Shown here piece by piece: positions 36,135 to 47,408 of a DNA stretch of 64,000 nt. A program made the position numbers and the translations under genes. The first letter of the stretch is position 1, and each line of letters opens with the position of its first letter. Source of the stretch: Mauremys mutica (lineage: Eukaryota; Chordata; Testudines; Geoemydidae); assembly GCF_020497125.1 (NCBI RefSeq), contig NC_059077.1:32997340-33061339 (forward strand). The letters are read 5' to 3'. A model generated the notes under the pieces. That model was given only the letters and a program-made list of their open reading frames with translations, was not told where the DNA came from and did not search any database.

Positions 36135-36915
36135 GTGTTTATAAAAGGTACTGGGATGAAAAGCACATCTCTACAAAATGTTTATGTTATAATCAGAAGC
36201 ACATATATAAACTATAGCTGCATCTGCTAGTTTAATGTACTGTATCAAATTTTAAATGAAAAACAGCTTTATTGTTATGTGTATGTTTCCTTATATACTA
36301 AAATATGAGAAAAATATGCTTTGATTAGTTGAGCTTATTCATAAACTAGGTCTTTATCTTATTTTTTAAGAAGTTACGCTTCCCTCTGCCCCTATTCACC
36401 CACACTTTAGTTGAGGAATTAGTTGTATGCCACTTTTCACAAGTTAAAAAAAAAATTCAAGAGAAAGTGTTCCTGCAGGCACTTCTAATAACATTTTCCT
36501 GAATGCATTTTAAGTTTTTACAAAAACTGGAACCAGGCTTATATCTTGATGCTACTGATATCCTCTTGATAAGCTAATTTCCATTGCAAGGCGGGGGGGG
36601 ACAACGGACACAGGGGACGACGGATGACATGGCAATTCTGACATAGCCCTGTACAGATCTCGGGTTGCTCAGATTTGGAGGGGTGAACACAAGCCCTCCA
36701 GGAAAAGACTGGTGGACTAGAGGGGATGAGGAGCAATGCCACAAAACCAACACCATCTACCCCAGGTCCGTTTCCACCCACCTCACTCTGATTCTTCTCT
36801 ATTCAGGACAGCAGAGGGCACCATTGAGCACCAAGTGTCAATGTGAAAGAAAAATCCAACACTGCACAGAAGAATGAAGATGTATGGCTCCTCTACATAC
36901 AAGAAGTTGTACAGT
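36135..36915. other. Intron 3 sequence, no gene recognised
   Basis: No gene or familiar repeat. A short G run occurs at 36592-36600. Confidence 0.5.
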
Positions 36916-36917
36916 TT

Positions 36918-37185
36918 TAACTGTGCCAGTGTTAAAACAATAAAACCCTCTTAGTGTGGGCAAAGTTCTACAGTATAAAGGTGCTTACACCGACAGCTAT
37001 TCACACACAGGAAGGGGAATAAGCTCCACCTGTATAAAGTACCTTTATATTGCTACAGCTGTATCCATACTAGAGGCTGTGCCAGTATAATTATACTGGT
37101 ATAAAAACGAATCACACCCATAACAAAAAACAAAAAAAACAAGTTATACTAGTACAAAAATTGGTGTTTAGACCAGACTTCAGGT
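36918..37185. mobile_element. Decayed MITE (tataatt / gtgccagt type)
   Basis: 'actgtgccagtgttaaaaca' and 'ctgtgccagtataattatac' at opposite ends, with 'gtataaaggtgcttacaccg' and 'ctgtataaagtacctttata' inside, suggest a fold-back DNA element of a common turtle type. Termini not fixed. Confidence 0.45.
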
Positions 37186-37705
37186 TTCCAGCTAAGAAAC
37201 AACTGAAGAGCTGAGGTCAATGGAAATTACAAAGCAGGGCAGAAGAAAAAAAAAATGTTGTTTGCATGCTAAAACTTTTACACAGAACAGAGGAAGTGGA
37301 CCAAAAGTAATCTATTGTTTTAAAGTACTTAGCATTATTTGTTGCCAGCCTGGTAAAATGTCAGCGGCATCCGAGTCTGCTATGGAACAGAACACCTTCT
37401 TTAAAAAAAAAAACCAAAAAAAACGACTTCAGGATTCCTGCTCCCGATAGCCAGTGAAAGAGAGAGAGACGCATAACGGGATTGACAAGACTGAACACTA
37501 GGAGAGGATGTGCTGACCCCAATACTTTCTTGCTCCACTGATTGGCAGATAAAGAGCAAGATTAATGCCAGTGGCACAAAAGACTGTTTGTCAGTTTTAG
37601 GAAGAAAGGCACTGCAATAGCAGTCAGATGAAACAATAGAAATTAGGGAGGAACGATGAGTTACAGAACAAAGGGCTGGGCATTTACCAGGACTACATAC
37701 CCTCA
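37186..37705. other. Intron 3 sequence, no gene recognised
   Basis: A-rich runs near 37245 and 37402-37425. The 110-codon minus frame at 37401-37733 shows no known domain. Confidence 0.5.
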
Positions 37706-37922
37706 GAGCAGCATGGTGTAGTGATCCAAGCACGACTCAAGGCCAGGAGCGCCTGCATTTTGATGCCAACACTGAGAATAGCCACCCATTAAGGCCTTAG
37801 ACAAGCCATTTATCCTCTCAGCCTTTGTTCCTCCCACATCTCTAAAATGACAGTACTCACCTTGTGGGGATGTAAGGGGATTAACTAATGAGAGCCCAGT
37901 GATTAAAAGTGCTATTAGCCCC
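37706..37922 (+). repeat. MIR-type SINE, nearly full length
   Basis: Plus strand: 'gagcagcatggtgtagtgat' (tRNA-related head), 'ttagacaagccatttatcct', 'cagcctttgttcctcccaca', 'ctaaaatgacagtactcacc' and 'gtgattaaaagtgctattag'. The order matches a MIR from head to tail. The solo LTR starts directly at its 3' end. Confidence 0.85.
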
Positions 37923-38807
37923 TGTCATAGGTCTCACCCCCACTTGGAGCTGTTGGGTTCCAATGTGGGGACCTGCCTTAGTTTCCCTCTAAACTAAAAT
38001 CCTAGTTTAGATCTACTACGCTGCCACCAGTCAGTTTTAAGTGTCTGACACACTGCCTGTTCCCCCAACTTTTCCTGGGGAACACAGATTCAATGTCCCT
38101 GAATCTCTACACACAGGGAAGCAGCCCACTTCCCCCCCTCCCTCTCTCATAGCCACTCTGGAGAGATATACACCGAGTCAAATCCTTGACTCAACACAAA
38201 GAGGGACTTACCTCCCCCTCCCCTTCCCTAGTCCTGGAAAGAGATACCTGATTCAAACTGCTTGAATCAAACCCAGGAGGAACTCTCTCTTCCCCCCTCC
38301 CCTTCCCCTGAATTTCCACAAGAGAAGGAATTAACCAAGTCCAAAGAAAAGAAAAGAATTTATTAAAGAATAAAAAGAGAAAAGTCACTGTCTCTGTAAC
38401 CAAGATGGAACAATACAGGGTCTAAACTTATCAATTTCTGAAGAGAATCCCCCCTCCCCCTTTCTTTCTCAGTGAAAGCAAAGTAACAGCAAACAGGAAT
38501 AAAGAATTTCCTTTAGCAAACACACAATTGCAAATGTAGAAAACAACTCAAAAGACTAATTCGCCTTTCTAATTAATACTCACTATTAATTAGTAGAAAC
38601 TACTCCAGGAGAACTTGGAGACATGACTGTCCTCTCTTAGATCCACAGAGAGCTCTCAAACAAAGAACACAGACAAAGGCTTCCCTCCACAGAGATTTGA
38701 AATTAATCTGTCTCTGATTGGTCCTCTGGTCAGGTGGTCATCAGGTACTGCATGTTAACCCTTTACAGGTAAAAGAGACCTTAACCCTTAACTATCTGTT
38801 TATGACA
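37923..38807 (-). mobile_element. Solo LTR of a turtle endogenous retroelement, 885 bp
   Basis: The ends are TGTCATAG at the left and TATGACA at the right, the inverted TG...CA ends of a retroviral LTR, flanked by GCCCC at 37918-37922 and 38808-38812 (5-bp duplication; the right flank is C-rich, so the exact size is slightly uncertain). On the minus strand it starts TGTCATAAACAGATAGTTAA and holds a likely polyadenylation region ('ttctttaataaattctttt'), placing U3-R-U5 on the minus strand. No internal retroviral genes adjoin, so it is a solo LTR left by recombination. Confidence 0.85.
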
Positions 38808-38812
38808 GCCCC

Positions 38813-39440
38813 CCACCTAGCAAAGAGAAAATGCAGAAACTACCTTTGACAGCTTGAGCTTAATTGCCGTTTAACTGAGAGCTCACTTTGCTTGGTCACA
38901 CTGATTTGCACAGCAAGTATGTCCAGCTATTCTGTCTAAGAGTAAAACCAGCCTTTGCAATACCTCAGTTAAAATAACAAGCCTATTGACCGCTAGTTAC
39001 CAATGATAATTTTATACCTTCTACCTCAACTATCTCTTGAAAATTAAGGCAGAGGCGGACCCCAAGACACTGCCCCTCCTTAGGGGCAGGTCTTACAAGT
39101 ATTATAGGGAATGGGCATGAAGCAGAGTTTATATTCTTATTGTGGCTAGACAACCATGTTTAACTGTATTCAGACATGTTCTAGCCTCCAGCCAGACCCT
39201 GGGATGCAGTGTGGGGGCTTTAGGCACACCACCTACTTACTCTGAATCTGAAGCAAGCTACAAGATAGTTAGTTGCCCCAGTTTAGCCAAGCCTATGTAG
39301 TAGCTTCTACACACCCCATCATCCCTCTCTGCTGCCAGGATATGGGCATAGCTAGGGGTTAGAGAATTTGACCAGGACTTCCCCATGCCCATACGATACC
39401 TTACGGCTGTCTAGGCTCCTTGGAGTCATTGACAGATAGC
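38813..39440. other. Intron 3 sequence, no gene recognised
   Basis: Flank of the solo LTR. No gene or repeat recognised. Confidence 0.5.
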
Positions 39441-39441
39441 C

Positions 39442-39740
39442 TAAGCTACACTATGCCTACACGGGAATTGCTACAACAGCACAGTGTCAGCGCTGAAGCT
39501 GAACCGCTGTAGCGCTTCAATGTAGATAATTACTACAGCAACAGGGGGAGTTCTCCCATCCCAGCAGTTAATCCCTCTCCCCGAGAGGCGGTAGCTAGGT
39601 CAATGGAAGAATTATTCCATGGACTTAAGGCCATCTATCACAGGTGTTAGGTTGTCATAACTATGTAACTCAGGGGTATAGATTTTTGCACCCCGAGTGA
39701 CGCTGCTGAGTCAACTTAACTTTTTAGTGTAGACCTGGCC
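39442..39740. mobile_element. Harbinger-type MITE
   Basis: Left 'agctacactatgcctacacg', right 'tttagtgtagacctggcccg'. Internal 'tgtcagcgctgaagctgaac', 'gtagcgcttcaatgtagata', 'ctcccatcccagcagttaat' and 'gaggcggtagctaggtcaat' match a common turtle element with ggcctggtctacac ends. Confidence 0.7.
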
Positions 39741-41184
39741 CGAGAGTAGCCTCTGGGATGCTCTAGGTTGCACCAGGGGACCAACCTGACCTCCACCACC
39801 ACTCCTGCACTATGCTCTCTACAGCTGAGGATCTTTGGCCCAGGTGCTCAAAAGGTATTTAGACAGATAACTCCCATTGAAACCAATGGGACATTAGGCA
39901 CCTAAATGCCTGGGAGGATCTGGGCCCTAGTGTCTACCTAGACAACAAGCTAGAGCATGGATTAGTCTAGTATGGCCTGTCTCTTCCACACTGCCTAGCT
40001 TCATATTAATACCCAATCTGATCACAAGACCAGAGCATTTAAACTGTTCTTAAATACGTTCATTAGACACTTGTCAAGTCCCCATACACACCCTGTTTAT
40101 GATACATGGCACAAAGAAAGCATCAAATCAATACAGTCGCTAAAAGTCAAAGGATTCGGTGCAATTTCACCAAAGAGAAAGGAACGTGGGAGTTTGAATA
40201 CATTTGAGATTTGCCTGCAGTGAATGGCCAGGAGGAGATGTGTGTAAAAAGGCACTAGCATGGTCAGATGGTCCAGCTGTTTCAATAGTACACATAATAA
40301 ATGCTAACATTTTCCTTGAAGATTTGGAACAGAAGAGCAGAGTCAACTGTATTAAAATGAAGTGTGCCAGCATCATCGTTTATAGGACTGGGAAAAAGAC
40401 AGCCAACTCCTAGATAATCTTGGGAGGACAAAAATCAGTTCTTGTACCCAAAACTATTTACGATCATGGGCTGCTTGGCTTGGAAGAGGAAGACTCACTG
40501 AGTCCCCAATTTTTGTGGTTTCACAATCACATTTCCCTTGTGTGTGTGTGGTTTAAAAGGTTCACCTCCTCCTCCCCCTCCTTAGTATGGGAAAAGGCCA
40601 CAAAAATAGAAGAGCAAATTGACTGTGCAGCCATAACAGAGAAATGGATTAAGTGAGAAGTAAAATTAAGAATTCCTGTAAATTTTTAATTATAGTGTCA
40701 TAGGAATCACGGGCACTAAGCATTCCGAGAAAAGTTTGATTTAAGTTACTGTTCCTTTAAATTCAAAGTGAGTCTATTCAGGACAGATTAAGTAACGATG
40801 CTGTGGACTTTTATAGAATAAACACTTGCGATTCTTAGAAATGGTAACAGTACATTTAATAATGGCAGTCTCAGTATACCTGACCTTTAAACAAAAAAAA
40901 CTTTAATGCAATGTTTGCAATGCCAAGTTTATAATACATAATATAAAATTGGCAGCACAAGTCCTATATTAAATTCTATAAATATTATAACCTGCATATA
41001 GCACATGCTATAGAGTTACAGTGTAGTTTTAACTTCTAATGCTCTTTTCAGCTGAAAATAAAACTTTCTCCAACAAACCTAGATGCACGTTATGCTTCTC
41101 TACATTCTTAAAGAGGGCTTTCAGAACTCCTAGGTGAATACCATCTGGTCCCCACCACATATTGCAACAGCCACTATTGCCTAC
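39741..41184. other. Intron 3 sequence; old repeat fragment near 39836-39930
   Basis: At about 39836-39930 'gataactcccattgaaacca', 'atgggacattaggcacctaa' and 'ggatctgggcc' resemble an ancient amniote repeat of unknown class. Nothing else is recognised, and the open frames near 40204-40656 have no known domain. Confidence 0.45.
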
Positions 41185-41345
41185 CTGAAAAGCAACACAT
41201 TGAGACTTTGGACAAGTCATTCACCTCTTTGTCCCTCAGTTTTCCCATTTGTAAAACAGAGATGGCGATGCTAACCCTTGATAGAAAGCACTCAGATCTA
41301 CTGATGAAAAGTGCTCTGTAAGAACTAAGTGTTAACACTAAAACT
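41185..41345 (+). repeat. MIR-type SINE, 3' half
   Basis: Plus strand: 'gactttggacaagtcattca', 'gtccctcagttttcccattt', 'gtaaaacagagatggcgatg', 'tctactgatgaaaagtgctc'. Clear MIR core and tail. Confidence 0.85.
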
Positions 41346-42044
41346 GCAACTGAGCGCCATTTGAATGGATTAGCTTTAGTGTCTATGAATAAAGACTGAC
41401 AATCTGCAAATAGGATCTTAAAGGTTACTTCTGTATATGAAATGTGGTATCCTGCAATAGATTCCCCCAACAGGGATGCAGTCAATTTGCATAATATTGC
41501 TTCTTTGCATACTCATCCCATCCCATTGCAAAAATCTATGATCCATTACCAAGGCTCAATCTGCCTCAAGCTGTGCTCATCCATGTAGACAGTGTTTGTT
41601 ACAAGCTGAATTCACTCCTTAACTGAAGGTTTCTTTTGGTTCTAATGCTTTATCTTTAACTAGGACAGTCAAAATAAGCAAAACACCATCTCAAGATAAA
41701 CACAGTCTCTATATCAAGCAAACTACAATTATAACATTTTTGTATACAGAACAACCACCCAAAAGACAAATTTCCTCGCTCTAGAAAAGGTGGCTTTTCT
41801 ATCTTTAGGAAAATGACTGCAGTTTGCTTCCAAGTTTCTCCTTATTTTACTCAGAAGTATGTAGTTTCCTTTCTTTCGCTAAAATGAAGTTGGTTTAAAA
41901 TTAGTTGCATATTTTTATATATAGTTTTCTAGTAAGTGTTGAGATGAGAAAGTTCAAGTAGCAACAAGGCTTTTCAGAGGATTTTTTAAAAAATTAAAAT
42001 GGCTACAAAAACATTATCAAGGTAATTTTGAATTCTAAACTGGA
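41346..42044. other. Intron 3 sequence, no gene recognised
   Basis: AT-rich; nothing recognised. Confidence 0.5.
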
Positions 42045-42822
42045 AGATTGGTCTGAAATCAACAAGATGAAATTCAGTAAAGACAAGTGAAAAGCACTAC
42101 GCTTGGGAAGGAAAAAAACGCACAAACACAAAATGGGGAATAACTGACTAGGCACTAGTATTGCAGAAAAGGATCTGCGTGTTGCAATAGATCACAAACT
42201 CAACATGAGCCACCAACGTGGTACAACTGTGAAAAGGGCTAATATTCTGGGACGTAATAACAAGAAAGTGTCATACACAAGACACAGGAGGTAATTGGGC
42301 CTCTCTACTCATCACTGGTGAAATCAGAGTTTTGGGTACCACCCTAAAAAAAGATGTGGAGAAGTTGTAGAAAGTCCAGAGGAGAGCAACAAAAATTATT
42401 AGAGACAGAAAACCTGACCTATGAGAAAAGGTTAAAAAAATTGGCATATTTAGTCTTGAGAAAAGATGACTGAGTTAAGGGCTATTATAAAGAGGACAGT
42501 GATCATTTGTTCTCCATGTCCACTGAAGGTAGGACAAGATGCAATGGGCTTAATCTTCAGTAAGATTTAGGTTAGATATTTAGGGGGCTAGGGGGGAGAC
42601 ACGTAACTATAATGATAGTTCGCTCTGGAATAAGTTACCAAGGGAGGTTGTGGAACCCCCATCATGAGGAACCCCCACTCAGAACTGGTAAGGCAAAACA
42701 CCTGTCAGGGATGATTTAGGTATTCCTGGTCCTGCCTCAGTACCAAGGGGCAGAGAGGGGGAAGGGAAGGGAGACTGACTATACGACTTCTCAAGGGTCC
42801 TTCCACTCCTTCATTTCTACAA
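42045..42822 (+). mobile_element. CR1 LINE, ORF2 end and 3' UTR
   Basis: The plus strand starts near the KFNKDKCKVLHLGR block (here 'aaattcagtaaagacaagtg', with a stop for Cys) and proceeds through 'gaaaaggatctgcgtgttgc', 'aatagatcacaaactcaaca', 'gagaaaaggttaaaaaaatt', 'ctggaataagttaccaaggg' and the 3' tail 'gtccttccactccttcattt'. The order is that of a turtle CR1. Frameshifts and stops are frequent. Confidence 0.9.
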
Positions 42823-43644
42823 TAATTCAGTTTAAAAAACCAAAACCCCCATCTCTAAACCCCCCCAAAATAAGTCAAAGTGGCCTAGGTGGCCTCGCAC
42901 AGCTTTACCAGAGTGATTGATTAACTTTTGCATATAGCTTTCTGAAATACCAAAAATCTGTCTAAAGAGGGTCCTGTAGTAAGTTCCTGCAAACAAAGGA
43001 ATGCAGTGAGTCAAAAGGGTAGAAGTCCTATCAAGCGTGCAGGCAGGATATTTTCATAAGCACCGAAGGGAAGTAAGAGCACAAGTTCCAATGGTGGAGG
43101 AGGGAGGGGGGCAGAATAATCAATGGGATTTGTACTCATCTCTTTTAAGCACTTCTGAAAATCCCACCCACTGTTGGTAAACCTATGAAGAGTCCCTCAG
43201 CCTCTAGCTTTCCAGTGCCCTATTTGGTATTAGCACTGACAGCACAAATGCACTGAAGAAATTGTCAGGAGGAGGCTGGAGATTTTGGCAGCTGGATCTT
43301 TCTGTAAGCTACCGTGCATCTGAGGCCAGCACATTAGATAGATATTTCTGCTCAAGTCATTAGGAGTGGAATGGCTGCAGGTTGACATTAAGTTGTCAGC
43401 TTTCATTTTAGGAGCCAAAAACACCTTACAAAGCTGAACAGAGCGGCTCACACCTCCCAGCACTATCGTTTTAGGTTGGCTGCAGATTCCAGACAACATT
43501 GCTGTATGGGTTTATGTTCAGTTTCTTTGAATATTCCCTCAGATACCATAAAGGATAGAAACTATGTATTTCTTTTTAAATGACAGTTTAGATTCTGGAG
43601 CACAATTCGACAGTAAGAGGAAGATTTTGTGGCAACATCCCTGT
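42823..43644. other. Intron 3 sequence, no gene recognised
   Basis: Nothing recognised. The minus frame at 43230-43499 has no known domain. Confidence 0.5.
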
Positions 43645-43652
43645 CCTCTAAG

Positions 43653-44396
43653 CAGTGCCATAACAAGGGCGAGGCGAGTGAGACACTTGCCTTAGGCGTG
43701 CAAAGCTGAGGGGCGCAGAAAAAGACAAATTAAGTTTAATTCTTATTTTATGAAAAATTATAAGCACATAATATGTACATTGTGTCATGACAAATGTACA
43801 ACGTAAATGGAAAATAAATAGAATACACCCTACAGTAATTATAAAGTATTGGTTCTCAAACTGGAGGTTGCGACCCAGTTATGTGGGGGGTAGCGAGCCC
43901 TGACCCTGGCGCGCAGCTGCAAGTTGTGAGCCCCGACCGCGACGCATGGCTGCAAGCCCCGACCTGTGTGGAGCTGTGGGGCTACAAGCCCCAATCCCTG
44001 CACGGGGCTACGAGCCCCCGACCCTGACAGAGACACGCAGCTGCCAGCCCGTGCGCCAGGCTGCGAGCCCCAACCCCCGACCCCTGCGCCGGGCTGCAAA
44101 CCCCAAACCCCGACCCCCAACCCCCACGCGCAGCTGCAAGGCAAACCCCAACCTGGACACCTGCACGTGGCTGCGAGCCCCGACCCCAACCCCCACAGTT
44201 CACGATGCAAACCTTATATGTATTAGTTGATTTTGTACGCAGATCTTAAGGATTAAAATAAATAAAACGATTATCATTATTATTCTTGTTATTTAAAAAA
44301 ATGTAAACAAAGTAACTACAATGAGGTTATATGGAGGGGGGAAGGCACAATTTTATATTCTTGCCTCGGGCACAAAAATAGCTAGTTACAGCTCTG
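43653..44396 (+). mobile_element. hAT-type element with 8-bp TSD and a nested GC-rich tandem block
   Basis: The inverted ends are CAGTGCCATAACAAGGGCGA and, from the right, CAGAGCTGTAACTAGCTATT. The 8-bp duplication CCTCTAAG is exact at 43645-43652 and 44397-44404. Inside, about 43852-44215, a second block starts 'ttggttctcaaactggaggt' (another hAT-like end) and holds degenerate tandem units of roughly 35-50 bp ('gcgcagctgcaagttgtgag', 'ggctgcgagccccaaccccc'). The long frames on both strands across this block are due to the tandem units. Confidence 0.9.
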
Positions 44397-44404
44397 CCTC
44401 TAAG

Positions 44405-46856
44405 TCACACAATATAAGGATCCCTGCTATAAAATGGATGGACTGACTAGGCTGCCACTTAAATTTTTTTGAGGCCTATATGGGATAGGATTAAGCTACA
44501 TTCAAGAACTCCTTGAGCCATGTCTTAGTGGTCACCTGAGTACGGATCCTCACCCACCTTTTAATAATCTCAGCCATGTCTTGTCAAACAGCAGCACACA
44601 CTCTCCTCAGCTGCAATATGCCCTGCCAGCCACTTCTCTCCACTTTTAAACATTTTTGGAAAAGATCAGCAATTGCTTATTTGTTACCATGTCCTCCAAA
44701 TCCTTTTCATATTTGCATTGGCCAAGTTTCTAAACCTGTATTTATTTTGCCTTATGTTATCCCTTTACATTGCTTCCTCAGCAGGAGGGGCAAGGAGGTC
44801 CTTTATAATATAAGGTTACATTATTTCAGGCCCACTCGCTTTGACTGGATGCATTTAGAAACAGGCAGGCAGTGTGAAATTTGCACAGTCCTATAACAGC
44901 CTTGTGGCAGATTCACAAATGCAGGGTGCCCACACTCCAAGTAGAATCCAGCCCTACAAGTACTTCTGCTGGCTATGGGGTCTTTTTGATGGCAGAAAGT
45001 TTCCTACGATAACCCTCATTTTTCTGCCAGTCTCAATAGAGAGGCCAGGGGCAATCCCAGCCCACACAACTGATCCCTGGTCAGGATTTCATCTGCATTT
45101 AAAGCAGTTCAATTTACACTAGTGCCTCTAACATGCATCTAAGGACCAAGCAGTGAACGTGGCAGCCCCAAGATCAGGAGTGGGGAGCACAAACGTGAGA
45201 TTTACAGCAACCTTGTACCTCACCAGTGCTCCTTAACCAAAGCAGAGAACAAGGCCTTATGTATTTTTGAAGATTGAGACCATTAAATCACTCATCATAA
45301 ATATGGAAAAGAAATACCGGTAGCAGCTGGGAATCCAAGACAGGGCGGAGCAGAACCTGGCAAGATACCATGGATAAAATCCTGACCCAACTTAAGTTCC
45401 ATGGGAATTTGGCTGCTGATTTTGAGGTTGCACAGAGCAGAACGTAAGCTATAAATGATCACTCCATTATGATGATTTCACTCTAGTGAAACAATCAACA
45501 TTTTACACCAAAAACAAGTAAATGACTAAGAAAATTACAGTCCAAAGAAGAGCTTCCACCCTTATTTCCTTATTCTCGTCAGTACAGTATATACACACAT
45601 ACAAGCATGAAAACAATGGTGTGCACAGGCACACATGTATAATTTGTGTATGTTGTGAAAAGTTTGCATATTAGACACTTTTCAGTCAAAGACTTCTTTA
45701 AAAAAAAAACAAACCCAACAGCATTTTGTAACTAAAAGGGGACTAAGTACAACATCCTGTTTTACTAGTTCTATTTATTGAATCTGCCAGGACTGTAAAA
45801 TGCTAAAAAGGGATACGATTAGCTCTTCTTTTAAAAAAAGAAAAAAAAGTATAGAACTCCGTTTTCTATACAAGAGAAACAATATTGTTTTATATATGCT
45901 AAAAATACACACATACTTTGTAAAGATTCCATTGGGTAAGCCTGTATTATTATACCTGTATACTGTATTAGCTTCCTGGGAAGGTTTGCATTCAAATAGA
46001 GTTTTAGAACAAACAGATGTTTAAGCCAAAAAGGAGATGTGGGACTCCATGTAGGTTTAAAGACTTTTTAAAACTTTTAACTCTAGACACCTGTAAGTAT
46101 GGACAATATTTCAACATGCAGTTACATCTTTTTTCAGTCCTGGAAATACAATGTCAGTGAAAGGACATTCAGTCTACAGAGATTATCTTTCCTCCTCTCC
46201 CCCCAAAGAGAAATTATATATTTTACAATACTTCTAAGACCACTGGGCCCTTACGCCTAATAAAATATGGCAAGAGAGTTTGAAAAATAGAATAAAATAA
46301 TAGCAGTTTTGGAAAACTTCCCATAGCTATGCTGTCTTTAAAGCTCCACTTAACAATGAGCACTGTTAGATCAATAGTATGAGCTATCAAGGCAGATGCA
46401 ATAGGTAGTATCCAAGTCCTACATCTACAGCTAGAGGTCCAAAAGATAAATATCTTGGATTCTGATATTATGTACGTTTATGACAGTCACTAAGACTTAC
46501 TACGTAGAATAGTGAATGGATTACATGGTTAAACTTTTAACCCTCTCTATTTGCCATGACCTTTCAACAAGCTAGTTATGAATACTTGAAATGGAAAATG
46601 CTTAGGAGTGTCTCACTAAGTATATAGGTCAGGTGTATTTCATAGCCGGAGTATATTTTGGGCTCAATAAGAGAACACATTTTTCAGTTCAGCTGTCTGA
46701 AGTATCTGGCCTTTGCATGCACCAAGGCTTTCAGGTCCCACCTACACCACGACCACAAACTTCACAAGCACAGACAGCCCCAAGACTTGGTATTTCAGTT
46801 ACTCACTTAGCTAGATCGTACAGTGGCAAATTTCTACAGAGCCTAGGTTAATTTGC
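44405..46856. other. Intron 3 sequence, no gene recognised
   Basis: No gene or familiar repeat. The 106-codon plus frame at 44576-44896 has no known domain. A/T-rich simple stretches lie near 45695 and 45832-45850. Confidence 0.45.
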
Positions 46857-46959
46857 ATGGCTATGTTTGTCAAGTATCAGAGGGGTAGCCGTGTTAGTCT
46901 GGATCTGTAAAAGCAGCAGTCTTGTGGCACCTTATAGACTAACAGATGGCTATGTTTGT
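46857..46959 (-). mobile_element. Short Penelope-like fragment with exact 14-bp TSD
   Basis: The insert at 46871-46945 begins CAAGTATCAGAGGGGTAGCC, the same as the insert at 18503, and ends 'cttatagactaacag'. It is bracketed by ATGGCTATGTTTGT at 46857-46870 and 46946-46959. Read on the minus strand it is a 5'-truncated copy that keeps the GACTAACACGGCTACCCC 3' end, as expected from target-primed insertion. The hammerhead region is lost. Confidence 0.85.
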
Positions 46960-46971
46960 GTGTCTAATCAC

Positions 46972-47165
46972 CAGGGGGGGAGGGATAGCTCAGTGGTTTG
47001 AGCATTGGCCTGCTAAACCCAGGGTTGTGAGTTCAATCCTTGAGGAGGCCACTTAGGGATTTGGGGCAAAAAATTGGTCCTGCTAGTGAAGGCAGGGGGC
47101 TGGACTCGATGACCTTTCAAGGTCCCTTCCAGTTCTAGGAGATTGGTATATCTCCAATTATTACC
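46972..47165 (+). repeat. tRNA-derived Cry-type turtle SINE
   Basis: The head GGAGGGATAGCTCAGTGGTT (A box) and GGTTGTGAGTTCAATCC (B box) come from a tRNA. The body then has 'ggtcctgctagtgaaggcag' and a CR1-like tail 'gatgacctttcaaggtccct', 'tccagttctaggagattggt'. It is a RNA polymerase III SINE diagnostic of cryptodiran turtles, and not a tRNA gene: the 3' half cannot form an acceptor stem. Confidence 0.95.
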
Positions 47166-47230
47166 TTTTTATTACAAGAGGTGGGTGCAAGTCGGGCTTT
47201 TATAACCGCAGTCTGCTTCCTAATGTCTTA

Positions 47231-47405
47231 GGCCTGGTCTACACTTGTGTAGACACAAGTAGGTCAATGGAAGAATTCTTCTGTCAATCTAGCTACCCTT
47301 GCTCGAGAGGTGGATTAACCACATGGATGGAAGCATCTTCACTATGCTGTTACGATGGCGCACATGCAGCGCCATAGCTGAGCTGCTGTAGTATAGACAT
47401 ATGCT
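47231..47405. mobile_element. Harbinger-type MITE, TTA target site
   Basis: It starts GGCCTGGTCTACACTTGTGT after TTA (47228-47230), carries 'aggtcaatggaagaattctt' and 'gcgccatagctgagctgctg', and ends 'agtatagacatatgct' before TTA (47406-47408). It is an old copy. Confidence 0.75.
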
Positions 47406-47408
47406 TTA

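Noticed and set aside
43839..44230. A 123-codon minus frame and several plus frames rich in Gly, Pro and Cys
   Set aside because: They follow the tandem units of the hAT element; all frames look alike and have no protein family features.
46972..47050. tRNA-like sequence with A and B boxes (also at 61454)
   Set aside because: It is the head of a Cry-type SINE with a CR1-like tail; no acceptor stem or full cloverleaf.
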